From NCBI RefSeq assembly GCF_003149515.1, contig NZ_CP029145.1, positions 3,286,001 through 3,350,000 of the forward strand: a stretch of 64,000 bases of DNA. Reading direction: 5' to 3'. Below the pieces are notes generated by a model. That model was not told where the DNA came from and ran no database searches. It saw only the letters and a list, made by a program, of their open reading frames with translations. The number at the start of each line of letters is the position of its first letter. Position 1 is the stretch's first letter. Both the position numbers and the translations under genes were made by a program. Positions 61,589-64,000 of the stretch are shown one piece after another. Source of the stretch: Hymenobacter nivis (GTDB lineage: Bacteria; Bacteroidota; Bacteroidia; Cytophagales; Hymenobacteraceae).

Positions 61589-62523
61589 GAAGCTGTTTAG
61601 GAAGTGGGTGGTCGGGTAATTTTACGCAGTAGCAGCACGACAAAGGCGAGCCAGTGGAAGGCCAGCCAATTTTCCAGGCAGGTTTCGTAGCGCACCAGCA
61701 GGGTCTTGAAGCCGTCGAGCCAGGCGTTCATTTGCTCGATGACCAGCCGGCGCCGGTAAAGTTCGGGGTCCAGCGGCGTGTCATCATCCGTTTGCCAGTC
61801 GGTCGAGCGCCGGTTGCGGGGAATGTTGGCTTCGATGTCGCGCCGGGCGCAGGCCTGACGCAAGCTAGTGACATCAAAGGCTTTGTCGGCATTCAGAAAG
61901 AGGCCTTCCAGGCGCAGGTGCGCTTGTTCGAGCAGCTCACAGAGTTCGGCGAAGACGTGTTCGAGGGCAAACGTATCGTGGTGGTTGCCGGCTTGCGGCG
62001 TGGCCACGGCTAGGGGCTGGCCCGTGTTGTCGGCCAGAAACAGGGCGTTGGTGGTGCGGGCCGCCTTGCGGCCTTGATAGCCGACAGCCGCCCCGCCGTT
62101 TTTAGCCGGGGTGTGGCTGCCATCGAGTTGCACACTCGACAAGTCCAGCGCCGCGTGGTTCAAGCGCAAGACGCTCAACCAAAGCTGTTTCCAAGCACCT
62201 TGCTTGCGCCACTGGTTGAAATAATAGTAGACGCCCTGCCACGTCAGGGGGTGGGTTGGCAGCAATTCTCGCACGGGCAGCCAGCGCCACTGACAACCCG
62301 TTTTGAGCTTGTAGAGAATGGCGCCGACGACTTCCACCGGCTGGGCCGCCCGCCGACGGCCGTGGGCGCTAAAGGGCAAATGGGGGAGTATCCAGGCGGT
62401 AATGATATCTTTGGGCAGGACTTCCATGACGGAGGGAAAGGAGATGGGTCGCACCTCAAATTTCGCTCTGCCGTGGGAGTCTTTTCTGTTTTGAGCCCGC
62501 CTGACTACTTCCTAAACAGCTTC
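61589..62523 (-). mobile_element. IS5-family element, apparently intact
   Basis: 935 bp with perfect 17-bp terminal inverted repeats GAAGCTGTTTAGGAAGT / ACTTCCTAAACAGCTTC and a 3-bp ATA duplication (61586-61588 and 62524-62526). It carries one full-length transposase gene. Confidence 0.92.
61597..62454 (-). CDS. IS5-family transposase
   Basis: 285 residues from ATG 62454 (MRPISFPSVMEVLPKDIITA); MEVLPKDI at 62427 is an alternative start. N-terminal part resembles DUF4096-type DNA-binding (AAQPVEVVGAILYKLKTGCQ, WRWLPVRELLPTHPLTWQGV). DDE residues: Asp in LSSVQLDGSHTPAKNGG, Asp in LFLNADKAFDVTSLRQACAR and Glu in YRRRLVIEQMNAWLDGFKTL with the downstream R/K. No stop, frameshift or missing catalytic residue seen, so it could be active. 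Confidence 0.92.
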   Translation of the reverse strand: MRPISFPSVMEVLPKDIITAWILPHLPFSAHGRRRAAQPVEVVGAILYKLKTGCQWRWLPVRELLPTHPLTWQGVYYYFNQWRKQGAWKQLWLSVLRLNHAALDLSSVQLDGSHTPAKNGGAAVGYQGRKAARTTNALFLADNTGQPLAVATPQAGNHHDTFALEHVFAELCELLEQAHLRLEGLFLNADKAFDVTSLRQACARRDIEANIPRNRRSTDWQTDDDTPLDPELYRRRLVIEQMNAWLDGFKTLLVRYETCLENWLAFHWLAFVVLLLRKITRPPTS

Positions 62524-62599
62524 ATAATAAGAGATGCTTCGACTGCGCTCAGCATGACGTTCTTTACATCAAGCTAATTAGCAACGGGCACTTATCAGC

Positions 62600-63847
62600 A
62601 TTTGGACGATGGGCCCGCGGGGCCCTCGCCGGCCGGTGCTGGTGTTCTTCCACGGGGGTGCATTTGTGCTGGGCACCAGCAACGTGCCGCTGTACGACGA
62701 GGCCAATTTTGCCAAGCAGGGCGTCGTGTTCGTATCGCTGAACTACCGGCTGGGCATCGAGGGCTTCCTGAAAATACCGGGCGTGCCGTCCAACCTGGGC
62801 ATCCGCGACCAGCTGGCGGCCTTGCGCTGGGTGCAGGCCAACATTGCGAATTTAGGGGGCGGCCCGGCCAACACAACCGTCATGGGCGAGTCGGCGGGGG
62901 CCATGAGCGTGGCCGTGTTGCTGGCCAGCCCGACTGCCCGGGGGCTATTTCGGCGGGGCATTATGATGAGCGGCTCGGGCCAGGCCGCGCTGAGCGGCGT
63001 ACAGGCTAGCCGCATCGCCGCCCAGTACGCCAAGGTGCTGAAAATTCCGAACACCGCCCGGGTCCACCGCCGCTTCACGCCCGAGCAGCTACTGGCCGCC
63101 CAGGCCCAGGTAACGCCCAAAATAGTGCATCTCGAAACCGCGGAGCACGCCGAGCCCACCGGCGGCCTGGCGCTGTTCTTCCCGGTCATCGACGACGATA
63201 TTGTGCCCGCCGTGCCGCTGGACGGCCTACGAAAAGGGGCCGGCGGCGCGGTGGATATGCTGGTGGGCTACAATTCCGACGGGGCCAACTACTGCCTGGT
63301 ATCCACCGGGCTGCTGAAAAAAAACAGGCTCAACCTCATCCTTTATAAAGCGGCGCGGCTGGTGCACCCGGCCCCCGCCGCCCTGGTTGCGGTCCACAAA
63401 AAAGCGTATCCCAAGAAGAAGTTGGGCGAGCTGTTCTCGACCGTCATCACGGCCTATCAGTTCCAGGTGCCGTCGGTGCGGCTGGCCGATGCGCTCGCCC
63501 GCCAGGCCGGCCGCACCCATATGTACGAACTCGGATGGCGGTCGTCGGTGGCGGGTGGTGTCTACGGCGCGTACCACGGGCTGGCGCTGGTATTTGGCCA
63601 CCGCGCCCTGATTACCGGGCCCCGAGGTGTGCTCGGGCCCGCCGGGGCCCCGGCCGCGCTGGCCACCCAAATGCAGGCGGCGTGGGTGGCGTTCGCCAAA
63701 ACCGGCAACCCGGGCTGGGCGGCCTACCGGCCCGGCGCGCGCGGCACCATGTACATCAACACCACGTGGCAGCTGCAACCAAACCCCCACGCCAACGAAA
63801 TCCAGGCCTGGGCGGGGGGTGCGCTAGCGCCGGGGCCCCGGCGCTAG
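62600..63847 (+). pseudogene. Type B carboxylesterase lacking its N-terminus
   Basis: The frame is open from the MITE border (first ATG 62609, MGPRGPRRPVLVFFHGGAFV). It begins just before the oxyanion-hole motif FFHGGAF, where complete members have 80-110 residues before it. Downstream features are intact: NYRLGIEGFLKIPGVP, LRWVQANIANLGGGPANTTV, nucleophile MGESAGAMSVAVLLASP, and the histidine region YHGLALVFGH. The sequence before the ATG reads SIWT in the same frame (typical LxVWTP position), so the gene was cut within its N-terminal part. It probably makes an inactive or mis-folded esterase. Confidence 0.8.
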
Positions 63848-63854
63848 CGCACCC

Positions 63855-64000
63855 CTATTCCGGCGGACTGGCCGGCGGGGCGGGCGCGGCCCGGGCCGCG
63901 CGGTCCACGTCACCGGTTTCGCGGATGAAGCCGGCCTTGAGGTGCTCGTAGAGCGAGTGCGGATCAACGAGCGATGCCACGCCCTGGGCCAGCATACCGC
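63855..64000 (-). CDS. C-terminal end of an unidentified gene (partial)
   Basis: An open minus-strand frame enters from the right edge and stops at TAG 63855: GMLAQGVASLVDPHSLYEHL, KAGFIRETGDVDRAARAAPA, then PPASPPE. The helical part looks coding and the Pro/Ala tail is typical of this genome. I cannot name the family from 48 residues. It converges on the carboxylesterase gene with an 8-bp gap. Confidence 0.55.
   Translation of the reverse strand, partial: GMLAQGVASLVDPHSLYEHLKAGFIRETGDVDRAARAAPAPPASPPE

Larger units (their letters stand above)
61483..62595. repeat. 174-bp MITE, copy 2, split by an IS5-type element
   Basis: Left part 61483-61588 and right part 62524-62595 match the copy at 19081-19254 in order and spacing. 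Without the 935-bp IS and one ATA it is about 175 bp. Its left tip provides the ATG of the GxxExxY gene; its right tip abuts the truncated carboxylesterase. Confidence 0.8.

Overview
The window comes from a high-GC member of the Bacteroidota, most likely Hymenobacter or a close relative in the Hymenobacteraceae. This rests on the 16S rRNA, the Bacteroidota promoter form (TAnnTTTG -7 box, TTG about 19 nt upstream), genes such as LytTR regulators, DUF1573 lipoproteins, carboxypeptidase-regulatory-domain proteins and a long NusB, and very many GGGGCCC/GGGCCCC words. Genus is inferred by recognition, not by a database search.

Layout. 1-5.4 kb (minus): rbfA, a methyltransferase, a coiled-coil gene, a LolC/E-type permease and a SNF2 ATPase whose P-loop is interrupted by an intein that runs off the left edge. 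5.5-7.0 kb: a polytopic membrane protein. 7.3-12.7 kb: an IS graveyard with a truncated IS982 gene, an IS3 copy with a nonsense codon, and a DDE transposase pseudogene invaded by an IS630 element and by a second, frameshifted IS3 copy. 12.7-18.3 kb: an rRNA operon (minus, 16S-23S-5S, no spacer tRNA) behind three promoter boxes 159 bp apart. 18.7-31 kb: a lipoprotein pseudogene, a 174-bp MITE, tatC, glyA, a sigma/anti-sigma/TPR fusion, DinB and DoxX genes, a thioredoxin-fold protein, polA, a LytTR regulator and kynurenine 3-monooxygenase. 31-36 kb: small envelope genes, a 162-bp MITE inside a terminator loop, two tRNA-Pro genes, a VOC protein and an ABC exporter. 36.5-42 kb (plus): nusB, ytxH, NAD-isocitrate dehydrogenase, DUF1573, yajC, ybbR-like and coaE. 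42-49 kb: GNAT protein, two tRNA-Val genes, TerB-like protein, MscS, an ArsR-like regulator with paired operators, hemA and a DMT exporter. 49-56 kb: a REP-associated transposase coupled to an amino-acid permease, envelope proteins, a histidine kinase and dusB. 56.6-61 kb: CPBP protease, cdsA, glutamate-type dehydrogenase and psd. 61-64 kb: a GxxExxY gene, a second 174-bp MITE split by an intact IS5-type element, a truncated carboxylesterase and the end of an unidentified gene.

Most of the window is housekeeping: tRNA and ribosome maturation (rbfA, dusB, hemA), phosphatidylethanolamine synthesis (cdsA, psd), protein export (tatC, yajC), one-carbon and amino-acid metabolism (glyA, gdh, kmo) and DNA replication or repair (polA). 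The unusual content is the intein, the sigma/anti-sigma/TPR fusion, the nested IS elements and several families of intergenic palindromes and MITEs. I saw no CRISPR array, prophage, restriction system or obvious defence operon. Element ends, frameshifts and start codons were read by eye, so single-base calls deserve checking against reads.
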